Shown here: positions 1-12,585 of the stretch, in pieces
How the letters are laid out: every line of letters begins with the position of its first letter
Numbering within the stretch: the first letter of the stretch is position 1
Assembly: GCF_028583425.1 (NCBI RefSeq)
Contig: NC_072791.1
Span: 31,627,368-31,691,367 of the forward strand
Direction of reading: 5' to 3'
From: Eublepharis macularius
Lineage: Eukaryota > Chordata > Lepidosauria > Squamata > Eublepharidae
Length of the DNA: 64,000 nucleotides
The notes under the pieces: model-generated
What the model was told of the DNA's origin: nothing
The model's input: the letters and a program-made list of their open reading frames with translations, nothing else
Databases searched by the model: none
Program-made: the position numbers and the translations under genes

Positions 1-102
1 AATGTCTAAATCATGTTTGCATTCTTGTGTTCCATTAAGCTCAGAGGAACAAGTATAAGATTGTCCCTGTTTATTGCTAGAACCCTGTATGTTACACAAG
101 GT

Positions 103-188
103 CACAGTCCTGTACAGCTCTATGTGGAAGTAAGTCCCATGTTAATCAATAGGTCTTACTCCCAGGAAAGTGTCCTTAGGATTGTAAC
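103..188. mobile_element. Short palindromic MITE-like repeat (about 86 bp)
   Basis: The two ends are imperfect inverted repeats, with CAGTCCT on the left and AGGATTGTAAC on the right, around a core resembling AAGTCCCAT...CAATAGGTCTTACT. At least seven related copies occur in this window, for example 16012-16099 and 44982-45066, so it is an interspersed foldback element. No coding capacity is visible. The family name is not known to me. Confidence 0.6.
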
Positions 189-299
189 CTCAGTGGCCTC
201 TCTTTTTAAGTAAACGTTGAAGTTTATCACTTCTAATTGTACCATGTATGTATAAAACGTATCAAAGTAAAACTTCAAAGCTAAGTTAATTTTATTATA

Positions 300-510
300 A
301 AAAGTGTGCTTATATACCACCCTTCTAGACAGATCAGTGCCCACTTAGGATGGTGAACAGAGTCAGTGTTATTCTTATCCCCACACTACAGCTGGGCAGC
401 TGTGGCTGATAGGAGTGGATTATTCAAGGCCACCTTCTGAGTTCATGGCAGTGGGATTTGAGCCAGCAGTGCTGATTCACAACCCAACCACTATGCTACA
501 TCATTTTGAC
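300..510 (-). mobile_element. tRNA-derived SINE, antisense, old copy
   Basis: Read on the minus strand, the right end carries a degenerate tRNA-like head (a box-B-like GGGTTCGAATCC-type stretch, here decayed). This is followed by a body that ends in the plus-strand words TATACCACCCTTCT. The same layout recurs near 22.4, 46.8, 54.7 and 57.8 kb. It is diverged, so the ends are approximate. Confidence 0.5.
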
Positions 511-525
511 ACTTGTGTTCCGAGC

Positions 526-1344
526 AGTATCAGGTTTCTTCCCCTACACTGTTGAAAAGAGATACATGTTTATTTTACGAACCTACAGGCACAACCTCTT
601 CATTTTTTCTAAGTATTAAATCTTACTGCATTCAACAAGGCTTTGTTCTGGCTAAGCGATTACAGAAGTAAAGCCCTAGTCATGCTTCTAATTTGTCAAT
701 TCATTCTGCTTATAGACAGAATTTTAGCTTAGGTTGTGAGAGATTTGTCATTATGGTACCTTTCAAAGTGTGTGTGTTTGGCAGGAGAGTCTAACCACTC
801 ACACAGTAATACTTTCACATGTGCCTAGGATTTAAAGTAACCATTTCATTTAGCTCAGATGAGTTAGCCGTGTTAGTCTGTAGTCAAAAATAGTAGAGTC
901 CAGTAGCACCTTTAAGACTAACCAACTTTATTGTAGCGTAAGCTTTTGATAACCACAGTTCTCTTCATAAGATGCTTTAATGAAATGTATTTCATTAGTG
1001 CATTATCTTCATTTAGCCAGGCAATGATACTTCATTGACCGATCTGGCCTGTGACCATAAGCTCCTTACAACTCTGAAAACTTTCCAAAATCAACCAGAC
1101 TAAAGGGGCAATTTTCACCAATTCTTCCTTCCTGCTGCAGACCCTTTCCATAGCATTCCTCAGAGTCTCTTGTCCCTCAATAACAGCATTTAATAGAGCT
1201 CATCTGGCTGCCATGGGAAAAGGCAAGAAAGTTCTATTCTGCTGATGGAAAATTTAGTCTAGATCCAACCCAATAAAGCTAGCATAAATGACCAGTGGAG
1301 AGCTAGCTGTGGGGCTTTAGACTGAACATACAAAGCTAGCAAAG
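526..1344. other. Non-coding stretch with one recognisable repeat
   Basis: No credible gene is seen. A repeat of a family common in this window lies at about 855-975. It contains the words GCCGTGTTAGTCTGTAG, TCCAGTAGCACCTTTAAGACTAACC and AAGCTTTTGA. Related copies are at 17165-17290, 21480-21595, 28740-28945 and 32690-32810. The rest is unassigned. Confidence 0.5.
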
Positions 1345-1505
1345 AACAGTGGTCCATCAAAGTCAGTATGGTCTTATGAGATTGGCAGCAGCTCTCCAGG
1401 CTATTATGTAAAGGTCTGTCACATCACTTCGTACCTGAGGATTCAACCTGGAACCTTTGGCATGTCAAGCAGATGCTCTACCACTGAGTTGTAGCTCCTC
1501 CCTCA
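1345..1505 (-). mobile_element. tRNA-derived SINE (second family), antisense
   Basis: The plus strand reads GTCCATCAAAGTCAGTATG, GCAGCAGCTCTCCAGG and GATGCTCTACCACTGAG. In the minus direction this is a tRNA-like head (CTCAGTGGTAGAGCATC) followed by the conserved body. The head carries the polymerase III promoter boxes in intact members of such families. Further copies are near 22.8, 40.7, 47.0 and 60.5 kb. Confidence 0.65.
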
Positions 1506-1910
1506 TAGGGAATTCAGTTGTTTTCCTATTGAAATAAAGCAAGTCCTTACCCTGCTGGTGAAACAAAAATAAATTCTATAAAAGTTCTTATATGTGAAAC
1601 AAGTTTTTCATCATTTCAGAGGAACTGGGAACAAAAGTTAAATCAGCAGCCCTTGAATTAGCATTTTTGTATCAATTACATTTTGATTGGACAATGACAG
1701 TTATCTAGGCATTTAAGAGCCTTTAGAATGATCAGTTTCTGTCTGTACTTGTAAAAGATGCAATGCAATCCTGCAATCCTGCAGAATCCTGCAATGTTGG
1801 TGTGCATGTTTGTGGGGTTTACTGCACAGTACAGTGTCAATGCTTGGATCACAAGCCCTGCTTTCTTGTGCTGTTTTTCATAGCAGATGGACCTGCAATG
1901 CTAGGAGCCT

Positions 1911-1919
1911 CCCCCCCCC

Positions 1920-1955
<36 letters not shown>
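1911..1955. repeat. Compound microsatellite: poly-C, (TC)n, (AC)n
   Basis: Ten C residues are followed by about seven TC units and then about ten AC units. It is likely length-polymorphic. The reading frames that cross it have no gene-like composition. Confidence 0.9.
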
Positions 1956-1956
<1 letters not shown>

Positions 1957-2224
1957 CACCTCATACCAGAGAAAAGCATTGCACGACAGCAAACCACAGA
2001 GGACAAACAGAAGCCAGGCTTAGCATCCAAGCTATGGTTTCCAGGTCTTTAATATTCTTTAAGAACTGGTCTGCTTGGGACCGAAATCAGCCCCGCACAA
2101 AGCATGGGAGCACTTCCACAGGCAGCACAATGACATCACTTCCCGAAGTGACAGTCACGCCCAGCCAGCAGCACATGAACCTGGCTTGCATCCCGTTGGA
2201 AAGTGATTGCCAGACTGCTTGCCA

Positions 2225-2390
2225 TAGGGCAGAGGTGGCGGGGTGTGAAGAAGGAGCAAACAAAGGCAGGTGAGAAGCAGGAAATGGGGGAGGTTATAAG
2301 CGGACACGGAAGAGAAAGACAACATGGTGCAGGAGAAACAAGATGCCCCCCACACAAGTCCTTGCAGGCCCCCCTCTTCTGCCTTGTTTC
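2225..2390. repeat. Purine-rich interspersed repeat
   Basis: A G/A-rich stretch ending in CAAGTCCTTGCAGGCCCCC resembles 28040-28260, which contains GCAAGTCCTTGCAGGTTC and a similar purine-rich body. Similar purine-rich DNA flanks the SINE at 60470-60675. The family is not recognised. Confidence 0.4.
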
Positions 2391-2394
2391 TTAA

Positions 2395-4290
2395 CAAGTA
2401 GAATTCGCTGGCACATATGGTCACTGGCAAAAGCACAGTGTTGACCACCAATGTTCATTCTGGCGTGATTCCATTGGGATTCAGCCTTCTAAGTGTTTCT
2501 CATTCTATTCAACTGTCAAAGTATCACAACTAATTCCAACACATTCCAGTTATGTGAGGCTACAATATGCAAAAGGATTTCTCTGAGCCAGGTAACAGTA
2601 CTTCAACTTTTTGCACATATTTAAACAGCTGAAGAATAAGGCAATATATTACATGTAAACACTGATTTTTAAGCAAAAGCAGGGAATTTCATTTGGCCAG
2701 AGACTATGTTGCCAATTTTAAATGGGCCATGAACTCTTACATGTTATTTGCGTATTCTCAATATTATGCACATGGGTACAGATTCTTGTGCACAAATCAA
2801 TGCACATACTTAGACACATATTTCATATCTGCAGCAGTGCATAGTTTTCATATGACATTGCTGAAATCTCTGTCCTAGAATGGCTTCAAAGGCTGTATTC
2901 GCCTTTGTGGCTGAAATCCTATTCATATTCATCCAACTGAAATCAATGAGGCATACTTTCAAATTAACTTGTGTAACATCTAGGTTTAGGCATGGATTCC
3001 AATTGTGTACATTGTAGCAATCATAATCTCATACAGTCAAGAATTCTCTTTATCTGCTTAGCATTGTATGGAAAAAATTAAGACAGAAACAGGGAAATTG
3101 ATTTGAGCTAAAAAGCTGCAGTACCCTTTTCCTGTTATAAAATCATCTATGAAATCCCAAATAGTTTATTTCTTGCTTGAACTGGTAAGATAATAATATT
3201 TAGGTGAACGACTATAGAACTGTAATGAGTCTTAAGGATCTTTCATCTGCACTCTTAACCCAAAAAACGGAAATAGACAAAACACACCATGTGTGCATCA
3301 AGATTTGCCAAGTCTTCTACTTGCCCAGAAAACCTGATAGGATGAAACAGGTTAGTAATCTGAACAGCCAAAAGCAAGGAGCTTGACAAACTCAGAAGTT
3401 TCTTGTATTTGTGTCAGTTCATCATGCTCTCACTCTCTAAAACAGTCTTGCAGGTAGCCACTCCCTCAGGATAAGCAATTCTTTCTACACATTTTATCAT
3501 TTTAGACCCAACTCATGCATGGAATGAGTTATGAACAAAGACCAAACTAGTTGTGACATTAGGAGTACTATGAAATAGATCTCCCTTGGGGTTTTTTTTT
3601 AAAGAACTGTTAATAGGCCTGTGGAGTGAAGGGACAGGCAATAATTCAGCTCAGGATTACAGGGGTAGAGTTTAACCCTTTTCTCTTGCCATTTTCATCA
3701 CTTCTTACAACTAAAACTTGTGGGAAATCCATTCTCAGTTCTCCTGAAGTCGCATCTAGTTTGTCCCAAGAGCTGTACACTTGCTAGTTATTTTTGTGGC
3801 AGCTGTCACTTAAAAGTCTCCTAGACTTTGGAGTTGATCTCCGTTAGTTTCACATTCCTGTTTCTACGAAACAATGCCTAGAAATTCAGAAGAAAAATGT
3901 ACAGAAATAGCAGAGTAGCATAAGAATGCTGCGTTTTAGTCTCGGCCAAAGGCAACTGCTAGAATCAAACTTTAATTTGTTTAATGGTTTGCTAAGTTTT
4001 AATTGTGACTTGTTTTGCATGCCACTGGGGAGACAATGGAGCCAGTGAAAGCAAAATAACTTTTTGGAAGTGACAAACTTAGAACTTCCCTCATGCATCT
4101 TAAAGAGAAATGAGGCTAAAATGCAGCCTTCCTATTTGGCTACACAGCATGTTATTTTGTAGCTAGGTATTCATACTAAACTACAAATAGGTATCAGAAC
4201 TGGTCCCTGAGAAGTTACACTGAACCATTCCTAGCATGAATGAGCAACAAAGGTCTTGTTTTCTTTCAGTCATGTGTATGAATGGAGGCC
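2395..4290. other. Unassigned intergenic DNA downstream of LYSET
   Basis: AT-rich single-copy-looking sequence. The frames present are short and have no recognisable domain. No gene, RNA or clear repeat is supported here. Confidence 0.4.
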
Positions 4291-4294
4291 CTGG

Positions 4295-4300
4295 TTTATT
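4295..4300 (-). terminator. LYSET: Candidate poly(A) signal of LYSET
   Basis: The plus strand reads TTTATT, which is AATAAA on the gene strand, about 450 bases beyond the stop codon. If it is used, the 3' untranslated region runs from about 4751 to about 4275. Assignment rests only on the hexamer and its distance. Confidence 0.35.
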
Positions 4301-4751
4301 GAGTACAACACTGGAGCGAGCACAGCCATGTCTTAAATGCTACTTTTATAATAATTCCAAACTTTACACATTAGTACAACAAAGGACAAATCCTTGTTCA
4401 TTGATTTCTTTCTTAAAAGTAGGCTTGAAAGAACTGGAGTGAGGTATGCACAGTGAATTAAGGTTTCATATATGTATCCCCACAAAAAATTCAGATGAAG
4501 TGTAGAAATGCTGTGTCATAAGGCAATATGAAAAATGTCCCTCTCAAGTCTCAAAGAGGGCTCTGTCACTCTACCCAGTATAAATTAGCCATATTTAAAA
4601 TCAACTTTTTTAAAAAATAGAAGGCAGATGCTCTATTCAGTAGTTAACGCTTTGACAAAAAGACTCCCAAGTTCCATTCACATATTTCATTGACACAGCC
4701 AAACATCTTCGTGATTATCTAAAACAACTCATGAGAAAATTCAGAATGATT

Positions 4752-5147
4752 TTAAGTGTCAATCAACTGTAGTCTGCTGATTTGATTGGAGGCCTTCATG
4801 AAAGTTTGGTGACGATTGCAAACAACAGCTAAGCATATAGGAATGATGCAATACCCCACTGTTTTGGGATCAGCTCTGGTACAGGAATAAAGGAACAAGA
4901 ACATCTGTAAATAGGGGACTAAAAAGATAATGGCCCATAGCCAAAAAGGAAAGGACAGCAATCGCGTTTTTAAGGAGTGCATCCAGGTGCTCTCATCTCT
5001 GAGTTTTTCAGGGGGTTGCTGAATATGCTCCAGTGCCAGTCTGTTATAAGTCTCATTGATTTCGAACACGTAGTAAAAGGCTGCTGCACTTGCTATTAGA
5101 TATAATCCCACACCAATCCATCCCATCCTCTGGCGGAAGTTCATCAT
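4752..5147 (-). CDS. LYSET: LYSET / TMEM251, lysosomal enzyme trafficking factor
   Basis: The frame encodes 131 residues starting MMNFRQRMGWIGVG and ending SNQISRLQLIDT, which I recognise as LYSET (TMEM251, C14orf109) by near-identity to the remembered human protein. The family protein is a small Golgi membrane protein that retains the GlcNAc-1-phosphotransferase complex, so lysosomal hydrolases receive mannose-6-phosphate tags. Visible parts are a first hydrophobic segment at about residues 9-30, an Asn-Glu-Thr sequon at 31-33, a polar loop, a second hydrophobic segment at about 64-87, and a conserved tail with a third moderately hydrophobic run at about 97-110. All coding sequence lies in this exon. 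A polypyrimidine tract with AG sites ending at 5164 and 5158 lies just upstream, so the exon begins at 5163 or 5157 and the first Met pair is the natural start. No break is seen and the length matches the 131-residue form. The human long form adds residues from an upstream exon; I see no ATG-led equivalent here. Confidence 0.93.
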   Translation of the reverse strand: MMNFRQRMGWIGVGLYLIASAAAFYYVFEINETYNRLALEHIQQPPEKLRDESTWMHSLKTRLLSFPFWLWAIIFLVPYLQMFLFLYSCTRADPKTVGYCIIPICLAVVCNRHQTFMKASNQISRLQLIDT

Positions 5148-5324
5148 TCTCCATGCTCTGCACCTTAAAGATAAAAGAAAAAAACATGTACTTTGAAAAA
5201 AGAACATTTTCTAATATAAAGTATAAATACTTGCTATAGGGCAAGAGCTGATTATTACAGCTGGATTATTAAAACAGACCTACTTAATTTTTTTGACTTC
5301 CCTATGGACATCTGTTAGATTTGA

Positions 5325-5420
5325 TTTGGTTTATTAGGCTTCTATCGCACCCTCCCTGCAAGGGCTCAGGGAAGGGGACAACTGCATAAATACAATCACA
5401 GCAGCCGTTGACAATCATAG
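5325..5420 (-). mobile_element. L2-type LINE 3' tail, antisense
   Basis: It contains TTTATTAGGCTTCTATCGCACCC and GGGCTCAGGGAAGG, a degenerate form of the plus-strand words (TTTATTGGATTTATACTCCGCC... GGGCTCAGGGC) seen at 41540-41640. Those words are the reverse of the L2 3' end at 36780-36990. Confidence 0.45.
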
Positions 5421-5689
5421 TCAACTGCTGCGAAGGCAGAAAATGTGCCCTTGGGCCTTATGCTAAGAAAAGTTTGTCACATTTTCAGCACATTTCATTT
5501 TGCTACAAGAGTGAATGGGATGAACTAGCTGGCAGAGACTGCAATCCCAAATGGATGTAAACAGCAGTCTTCAAAGCACTTATCCTGGTCTAACTCTAGT
5601 TTATCATACTTGTTCCATGAATATTTAGCCTATCCTTTCTCCCACCAGAAATTCAGCACAAAACACATTTCTCACCCGCCTCAATAATG

Positions 5690-5820
5690 CTGTTTTACCT
5701 CCACAACCACCTTGTGAGGTAGGTTAGGATGAGAGACAGTGACAGACCCATGTGAGTCTCTAGGACAAACAAGAATGTAAACCTGAGTCTCCCCAGTCTG
5801 TATTGTAGACTATGTAAGAC
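5690..5820 (-). mobile_element. tRNA-derived SINE fragment, antisense
   Basis: It contains CCTTGTGAGGTAGGTTAGG followed by decayed words of the same SINE seen at 54605-54845. The tRNA-like head is barely visible. Confidence 0.45.
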
Positions 5821-7274
5821 TTTGAGTTTTCTGGCTAAAGCTTGCATAGTTTTAGTAAATACAAGCAGCTCAGATCACCGCTGCCATCCAGCCATTTATA
5901 TGACTACAATTGCAGGGGGAATGTTACCATAAACCATATATATACAAAAAAAAAGCTAGAAACATTTTTTTTTGTTTTAACAAACATGGCAGCACTTTTT
6001 TCCCCCTACACCACCAATGTGACTCCATGGAGTCCTCAGGAAGATTCTTTGAGTCATTTTATCCATCCACCCTTTTTGATCCCAGGAATTGCTCTGAGTG
6101 TATCCTACTTCTTGCTAATACTTCCCCATAAGGTGCCAGATCACACACTGGAACTACTCACATGTTGGGGAGAAATGACTACTGAAATAATATAGATGCA
6201 AAAGCTTTTCGACTGGGATTTACCAAGTACTCCTTGACAGATACTGTCAGAATATATACAGAAAACAGGAAACAAGTCCACCAAGCCTCAACTATAAAGA
6301 ATTTTCTAGTCTGCAGGATGCTTCCTCTTTTTGTCTTGCAAGGATCAAAACCTAAACTATGACTATATTAGTTTTGCTTCTGAACTTCCCACATTTTCCC
6401 CAAAAAACAAAATATTGAGGAAGTTCAACGTCTACCATGAACAATGACTCAGCTAGCAGTAGCCTCCTTTCCAGTGGATGGGTCGGGGGGAGGAACCTGT
6501 TAGTTCAAATGAAGATCCCCAAACAATTTATTATCTCAACTGTGACCGCACTGAACAGCAGGAAAAATTCTGATTGGTCCCTGAGTGATTATTAATGGGT
6601 ACAAAATATCCCTGAGACAAGACTACATTATATAATTTCAGCTTCTTTCTTGACATCGTGAATTAGAGATTGTGTCAGCCTTCATTCAGCTTTAGAATAG
6701 AAAAAAGCAGCCATCATTACAGCAGACTTCCATTATAGCAAACACCCAATATGAAAAGTAAGCCGGTGCAAAAGGGGGGGAATGCAAAATCCATTTCTCT
6801 GAATGGCAGTGGACAAACAGTGGAGTCCTATGAGCCACTGTGTGGCCACATAGCAGCTTAATGTGTTAGGTTCCAGAGTATGCGCAAAGGCAGACCTAAT
6901 CTGTGCAAATGGTAGCTGTAATCCAATAGCAGTACTTTGACCCTGCTGCAGCATGCCTGGACTATCTAAGCTGGCAAAGAACAGGGTGATAGCCACACAT
7001 GATAGACAGAGGGCTAATAAGATTACAGGGAAGCCTGCATCACCCACCCCAGCTTTTTAAATAGCAAGTGTTCAGTGGAGGCAGTTAATGCCTACAGGCC
7101 CTGCCTCTACCTGCCCATTACAGAATGCTGTTATATCTACAACAGCGCAAGTTATTTTTGTACTGTCCAGCTGCTGCAGAGCTATATGGCTTTCAGACAC
7201 AACGTATCTTGTTTCCACAAGCATACACTGTTCAGAGTTTGGCTGTACTGATTATTGCAAAAGGTGTACGATGT

Positions 7275-7387
7275 ACACCTTTTGGTGCTACACCTCTGAA
7301 GATGCCAGCCACAGCTGCTGGCGAAACGTCAGGAACTACAATGCCAAGACCACGGCAATACAACCCGGAAAACCCACAACAACCAAC
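7275..7387 (+). mobile_element. Penelope-like repeat fragment
   Basis: GAAGATGCCAGCCACAGC, GGCGAAACGTCAGGAACTAC and GGAAAACCCACAACAACC form the conserved unit that recurs at 58587-58906 as an inverted pair. I associate this unit with Penelope-like retroelements of squamates from memory only; the structure here is a single truncated arm. A long open frame crosses it but is accidental. Confidence 0.5.
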
Positions 7388-7956
7388 TATTGCAAAAGGG
7401 TTGTCACTAAGCAAACAATGGCTAATCAGAGAGATGTTCCTCGATGGCGGAAATCTTTCTTGCTCTGCCATAGAAGATACTACTCAGGTATTATGAAGAC
7501 AGAAAAACGAGATCCCGATTTACATTTCTGTGAGTGGAACTTCAGCTGTTGTAGAGTGTGCTTTTCCCATCTTCCCCTTTCAACACAACCTAAAATGCAA
7601 TCATGGAAACAATAATCTAGATCCAAGCCAGTTTCTGGAATGTATGAATTGGGATCTAGAGAAGGGAGTTTTTAGCACGAGTTAGTAAAAATAAGAATAT
7701 CTTTGCAGCATAATTACTCTTTGGGAGCCTGAACCAAGGTTAGCAACTTTACTGCCTGATTTTAGAAATCCTTGTGCTTCCGGAAAGTTCTGCTTACATA
7801 TTTGTAAACAGATTTTATTGAAACATCCTAAAACTTCAGCACTAGCACAGTCTTATCCAAAGGAAGCTAAAATCAGCAGACATTCCCCATGGACTTCCAC
7901 AGTACTCATTCCTTATTACAGATATACTTCTCACTTAACAATGGTAATCTGTAGAA

Positions 7957-8413
7957 CAGGGTTCCCCAACATGGTGCCACAGATGCCATAGAGCCCAGCA
8001 GTACTACCCCCTGCACCCCATAAGCTTTTCAGAAAGAGAGTGGCACCACTATAAGACTGGGCTCATTATTGGCTGCCCACTTTCAAAGGCAAGGGATTTT
8101 CATAGTTGCATTTGCAACTGCCACGCTGGAGGATCAATCCTTAGTGCTTTCTTTAGTCAATGTGTGATTCCATTCCCCCTTCAAGCGTTCGTTCATTTTA
8201 TTCTTCCTTCTCTTTCTCCTCTCCCATCCACCTTCCTTACATTTCCTTTTATTCCCCTTCTAAGATTATTTTGCAAAAATGAGGAGGGAGGTACTGCAGC
8301 AGCTATCTGGGGCTTGGCTCCACCTCCTACACCAACTATTTTGGGGTGGTGCTCACTACTCTCTTTTAAAATTTTAAAGGTGTCCAAAGGCTCAAAAAGG
8401 TTGGAGACCCCTG
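7957..8413. mobile_element. Non-autonomous hAT-type DNA transposon (457 bp)
   Basis: The left end is CAGGGTTCCCCAAC and the right end reads GTTGGAGACCCCTG, so the two form terminal inverted repeats (CAGGGGTCTCCAAC from the right). Flanking octamers CTGTAGAA and TTGCTGAA agree at 5 of 8 positions, as expected for a decayed hAT target duplication. There is no transposase frame inside. Confidence 0.65.
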
Positions 8414-10559
8414 TTGCTGAACTTGTTTTAACTTTAAATTGCCATCCCCTCTATGCATGGAGGAGGTTTTTTGATTTGTTTTAGACTATTCATACTACTG
8501 TCAGTTTAAGAAAGCCCATGTGGCTGTTAGTATCACTCATACCTTTATGTCTATGACACTCAAAGGTACATGTTGGTCAGAAGATTAAGCTGCACAGCAA
8601 ACTTCCCCCTCTGCACGCACACAACTGTTAGTCATCCCACAGTCTTTAGCAGTGCAGGATTCAAGGCGTTTTTAAAAAACACATCAGGAGCATTATATAT
8701 AAGTTCAGCGCACAGATTGAGAAATCCTGGCAGACCTCAAAGAGAATCAAATCAGGAAGACTTTTTAAAGCCTTGTTTTCAAACCATGACCACAATGAAG
8801 TTGGAAGGGAGCTACACAGGAGTGAGACATTCAAACAGCAATCCCAAGGAAACTGCCATTGAAAACTGAAGCCAAACCTGAGCACTATAAAAATAGCAGA
8901 GTTTCAAAGGACAGTTAAGGATTCTGTATTAATAATTTTACAAGATTTTTCTTTTTCTCTTGGTAAGTCAGGCAGCTTTCATTTTGGCAGAAATATTGGG
9001 TTGGATCAAGCCAGCTTTTCTGCTGATGAAAAAAGGAGGTGTCTCCACAGATCACCAAAAAAGGTTTTCCTGGGTACTATATACAAAAGCCAAGTGGGAC
9101 AGGGGGCGGGAGTAGTAAGCAGGTGAACTGAGTGAGATTGCATGAAAGAGCTGGCTGGGTCCAACCCATTTTAGGAGAGGCTAATTCCAAATTTCTTAAA
9201 AGACGGATCAATGAATATCAGCCATGATCACCAATTTCCATGAACAAACCAGCATATTTCTGAACAATAAATGCTGGATAGACACAATCAAGAGGGAAAG
9301 TCTTCACCCTGTGGCTGCTTTTGGCACCTGAATGCTGGACGAGATGGATCTTTGTCTGATATACCAACACAGTTCCCATGCTTAAATGAGGGTTTTCAAT
9401 GAGCCTCACCTAAACCATGTCTCTTAAGCTGAGCACTGTTACTCAAGATGATCCCATGAAATCTCAGTTTGCCCATCCTTGCTATACAATTGCTATTTTA
9501 TCTTCCTCGGAAATAAGGCATCTATGGCATTAAGTTACCTTGACTACACAAACACTACTTACAATTGTTTAAAATGTTGTCTCAAGGACAAGCACAGCAA
9601 ACTATGGTACATTCTGGTGCCTCAAGAACTTTTGATAAGTTGCAGTGCAGGTCAGGTCACTTTGATTTGTACTGCAGTCACAGACACAAACATCTTTTTT
9701 TTGTTGCAAAGCCTGTAGAAGGCAATATTTCAAAATGACAAATTATTAATAAATCCTTAAGAAATTCTGCTGCAACATGTTTAGCACAACAGAATCAAGC
9801 GGATAGCACAGCTGTGAGTCCAAAAGTCCCCATTAAAGTTTTATTCAGACACTCACAAGGGCAGAGGTGGCCAGACCTCATCACAGTGTTTTAAATTGGC
9901 AAATCAAGACGGTATATTCAGAGTCTTGACTAACTATGTTAACTAACCCCACACATACATTTTTACCTAAGAATACAAGAAGTTTCTTGCAGGATCAGAC
10001 CAAGAATTCTAACAAGCACTAGGCAGACTGCAGGAAATTTGCCAGAGCTTCATCAGGAGATCTTCTCAGCAGAACAGTAAACGTATCTAGTAGTTTCTGC
10101 GCACCCGCCCCTGCACCCAGGAAGTCTTCAGCAAGCTAACATTCTCTTAATCTCACCCCATCTTACAACACAAGATCTCTGAGAAAAAGAAAGCTTTTTC
10201 AACACTCAAAGATTTTTAACACTTTTTAAAAATTAGCTGTGACATCTCTGCAAAGTTACCTGCTGACAAAATAGCACGAATGTGTTCTGATCTGGATCCC
10301 AGCAGTAATATAGGCAAGGCAGAAGACATGTTTAATACACCACCTTGTCCACTTACGGACCATTCTGACTGAGTTACAGTGATGGATATTGAAAGGATTG
10401 GGGCATCTCTGAAGGCCACTACATGTGCACTGGGTCCTTGCCAATCTCGGAAGCTAAAATCATGTAAAGAGCACATAAATGAGACCTTGATGTCTGTCAT
10501 AAATCAGTCAGTAACAAGTCACCTTCCCCCAGCCACTCAAAGAGGTGATAATCCACCCA

Positions 10560-11720
10560 CTACTTCAAAAAAATAACGCCTAAACAAAAATGATGCGGCC
10601 AGTTATCACCCAGTTTCTAATCTCCTCTTTCCAGGTAAAGTGACTGAAAGAACAGTAGCAGACCAACTTCGGGTCTTTCTGGATAATTCTGGTGCTCTTG
10701 ACCCTTTTTAGTCTGGATTCAGGCCAGGCTATGGGGCAGAGAAAGCTCTGGAGGCTTCAGAGGGTGACCTCTGAATGTAAACAAGGGCCATGCTTCTCTA
10801 TTGCTCCTCCTGGATCTATCTGCTTCCTTTCACACAGATCAAGCCATCCTATTGAGACATCTGTAGGCAGAAGTAGGTATCTAGATGTCCCTTGGATTGG
10901 TCTAAAAATCATTCCACATGGAACAGACTCAAAGAGTTGCTGTTGGAAACCAGCTATCTTCAGGGTGGGAATTACCCTGTAGGGTTCCACAGGGTGCAAT
11001 CTTATCATCTCCCATGTTACTCAACCTCTATGTGAAGCCTTTACAAGAAATTATTCCTAGCTATGCAACTGGATGTCGTCAATACACTGACGATACCCAG
11101 CTCCATATCTATCCAAATCCCCTGGTGAAGTAATAGGGGTCTTGAGTCATTGCCTGACAGCTGTGGTCAAATGGCCAAAAGTGAAAAACCTGAAACTGGA
11201 TCCAGACAAGACAGGGAAGGCTATCTTGAAGGACACTGTGCTCTCCACTTCTGATGGGGTTCAGTTGACCCTTGAAGACTTGATTAAGCCCCTAGAGGTT
11301 ATACTGTTTCTAGCATTGTTAGGGAAGCAAATTACTGTAGCTGCAAAAAAGTTCTCTTCCAACTCTGTATAGCCTGGAAGACAGCCCCTACCTTGATGCG
11401 GCTGATCCATCCACCTGGATCCAGGCCGTGATAACACTGAGACTAATGTAATGCAGTCTACATAGGTCTTCCCTCAAAATCAATCCAGACACTCCAGAAC
11501 ACAGCAGCTTCCAGTGAATCAGAGCATGATCTTCACCTGATTCACAATATGAAGTGCAGTAAATATTATTATTCTACACTCAGATCTATGCTGTACGCCT
11601 CAAATCTAGGGACCAACATCATTACATTCCACAACAAAGAGAGAGAGAATCTGCATTGTTCAACCTACCTATTTTGGAATGGCCTCTCCATGGGAGCTCC
11701 TGCTGACTAGCTGAAGTCAG
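10560..11720 (+). mobile_element. L2/CR1-superfamily LINE reverse transcriptase relic
   Basis: Translated pieces match the jockey-like reverse transcriptase order: SYHPVSNL, then DQLRVFLDNSGALDPF followed by SGFRPGYG, then VPQGAILSSPMLLNLYVKPL, then RQYTDDTQLHIY, where the usual YADD box is YTDD. The frame is broken by stops and shifts and the 5' half is absent, so this is a dead truncated copy. Beyond 11400 decayed C-terminal words (NAVYIGLPSKSIQ) remain. Confidence 0.8.
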
Positions 11721-12229
11721 TAAATTAAGAACTGGAGCCAACTACATTATGCTGCTTATCAGTTTCGTCATCTGTCATATGCTTGCTTTCAGTTTGACCC
11801 ACATGAATGGTTTCCTTCTGGCACAGAGATTTTCATCTAGCCAGCCTCCTCTTAAGAACTATCCCTACAACATGGAATAATTCAGTCACCCAAACCCATT
11901 TGCACTGCACAAAAGGCTCATAGTGAGACTGCCACTGCTGTGCACTAAGACTGTAATAGTATTTACTCCTTCTACTGTCAGTGTGATAAAGCAAAATCTG
12001 TTTAATTCAAAAGCAGATAACCTCTAACATGTGCTGAATCATAGCACACATTTTTCTCAACAAGTCAGGCCTGTTCTCTGCTTCAGGGAACCCTATGAGG
12101 CATACTCAATGTCGCTGAGCTGCACACACTTCCACTATGCCTGGTTATATACAGACTGGTTTGTCTCCACACACACACAAGCTGTATGCCAGCATACCAA
12201 CATCTTCAGGCAGAAAACCTATGGAAGAT

Positions 12230-12585
12230 TTCTGGCACTGATTGTAGGATACTTAAACCCAGAGATGGGAACCATGATAGACAAGACAAATCTTCCTATA
12301 CACTTGAAAAATGCCCCAGGTTTGCAGAAAAATCTGAAAACTAATATACACACACATTTGGGGTTTAAAAAGCCAGGGCTACATTATGGGCCAGGAAGGT
12401 ACTTTAATAAAGGAAACAGGGCTGAAAACTATACCTCTGTGTATGGAATATATTATCTATTAGCTATATTGTTATCTTATATACTAATATAAGTGGCTGT
12501 TGATACTTAAATTTGGAGACTGGGGCCATTAATAGACAGATCTTCCTACACACCTGAAAAATGACCCATGTTTACAGAAGCTTTA
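12230..12585 (+). mobile_element. L2-type LINE C-terminus and 3' tail with internal duplication
   Basis: GRYFNKGNRAENYTSVYGIYYL (12396 onward) is the end of the L2-like protein, also seen at 26500-26770. A unit with ATACTTAAA...TCTTCCTA and CCTGAAAAATG occurs both before it (about 12248-12345) and after it (about 12505-12585). The copy therefore contains a partial duplication of its 3' region. Confidence 0.6.

Noticed and set aside
1460-1500. tRNA gene-like box sequences
   Set aside because: The cloverleaf is incomplete and the flanks match a dispersed SINE family; the same holds for the other tRNA-like heads in the window.
7088-7615. Open frame of 175 codons on the plus strand
   Set aside because: It runs through a Penelope-like repeat fragment and has no recognisable domain; a second frame overlaps it fully.
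12031-12492. Plus-strand frame of 153 codons
   Set aside because: Only its last part resembles a protein, and that is the end of an L2-type LINE; the rest is tail sequence.
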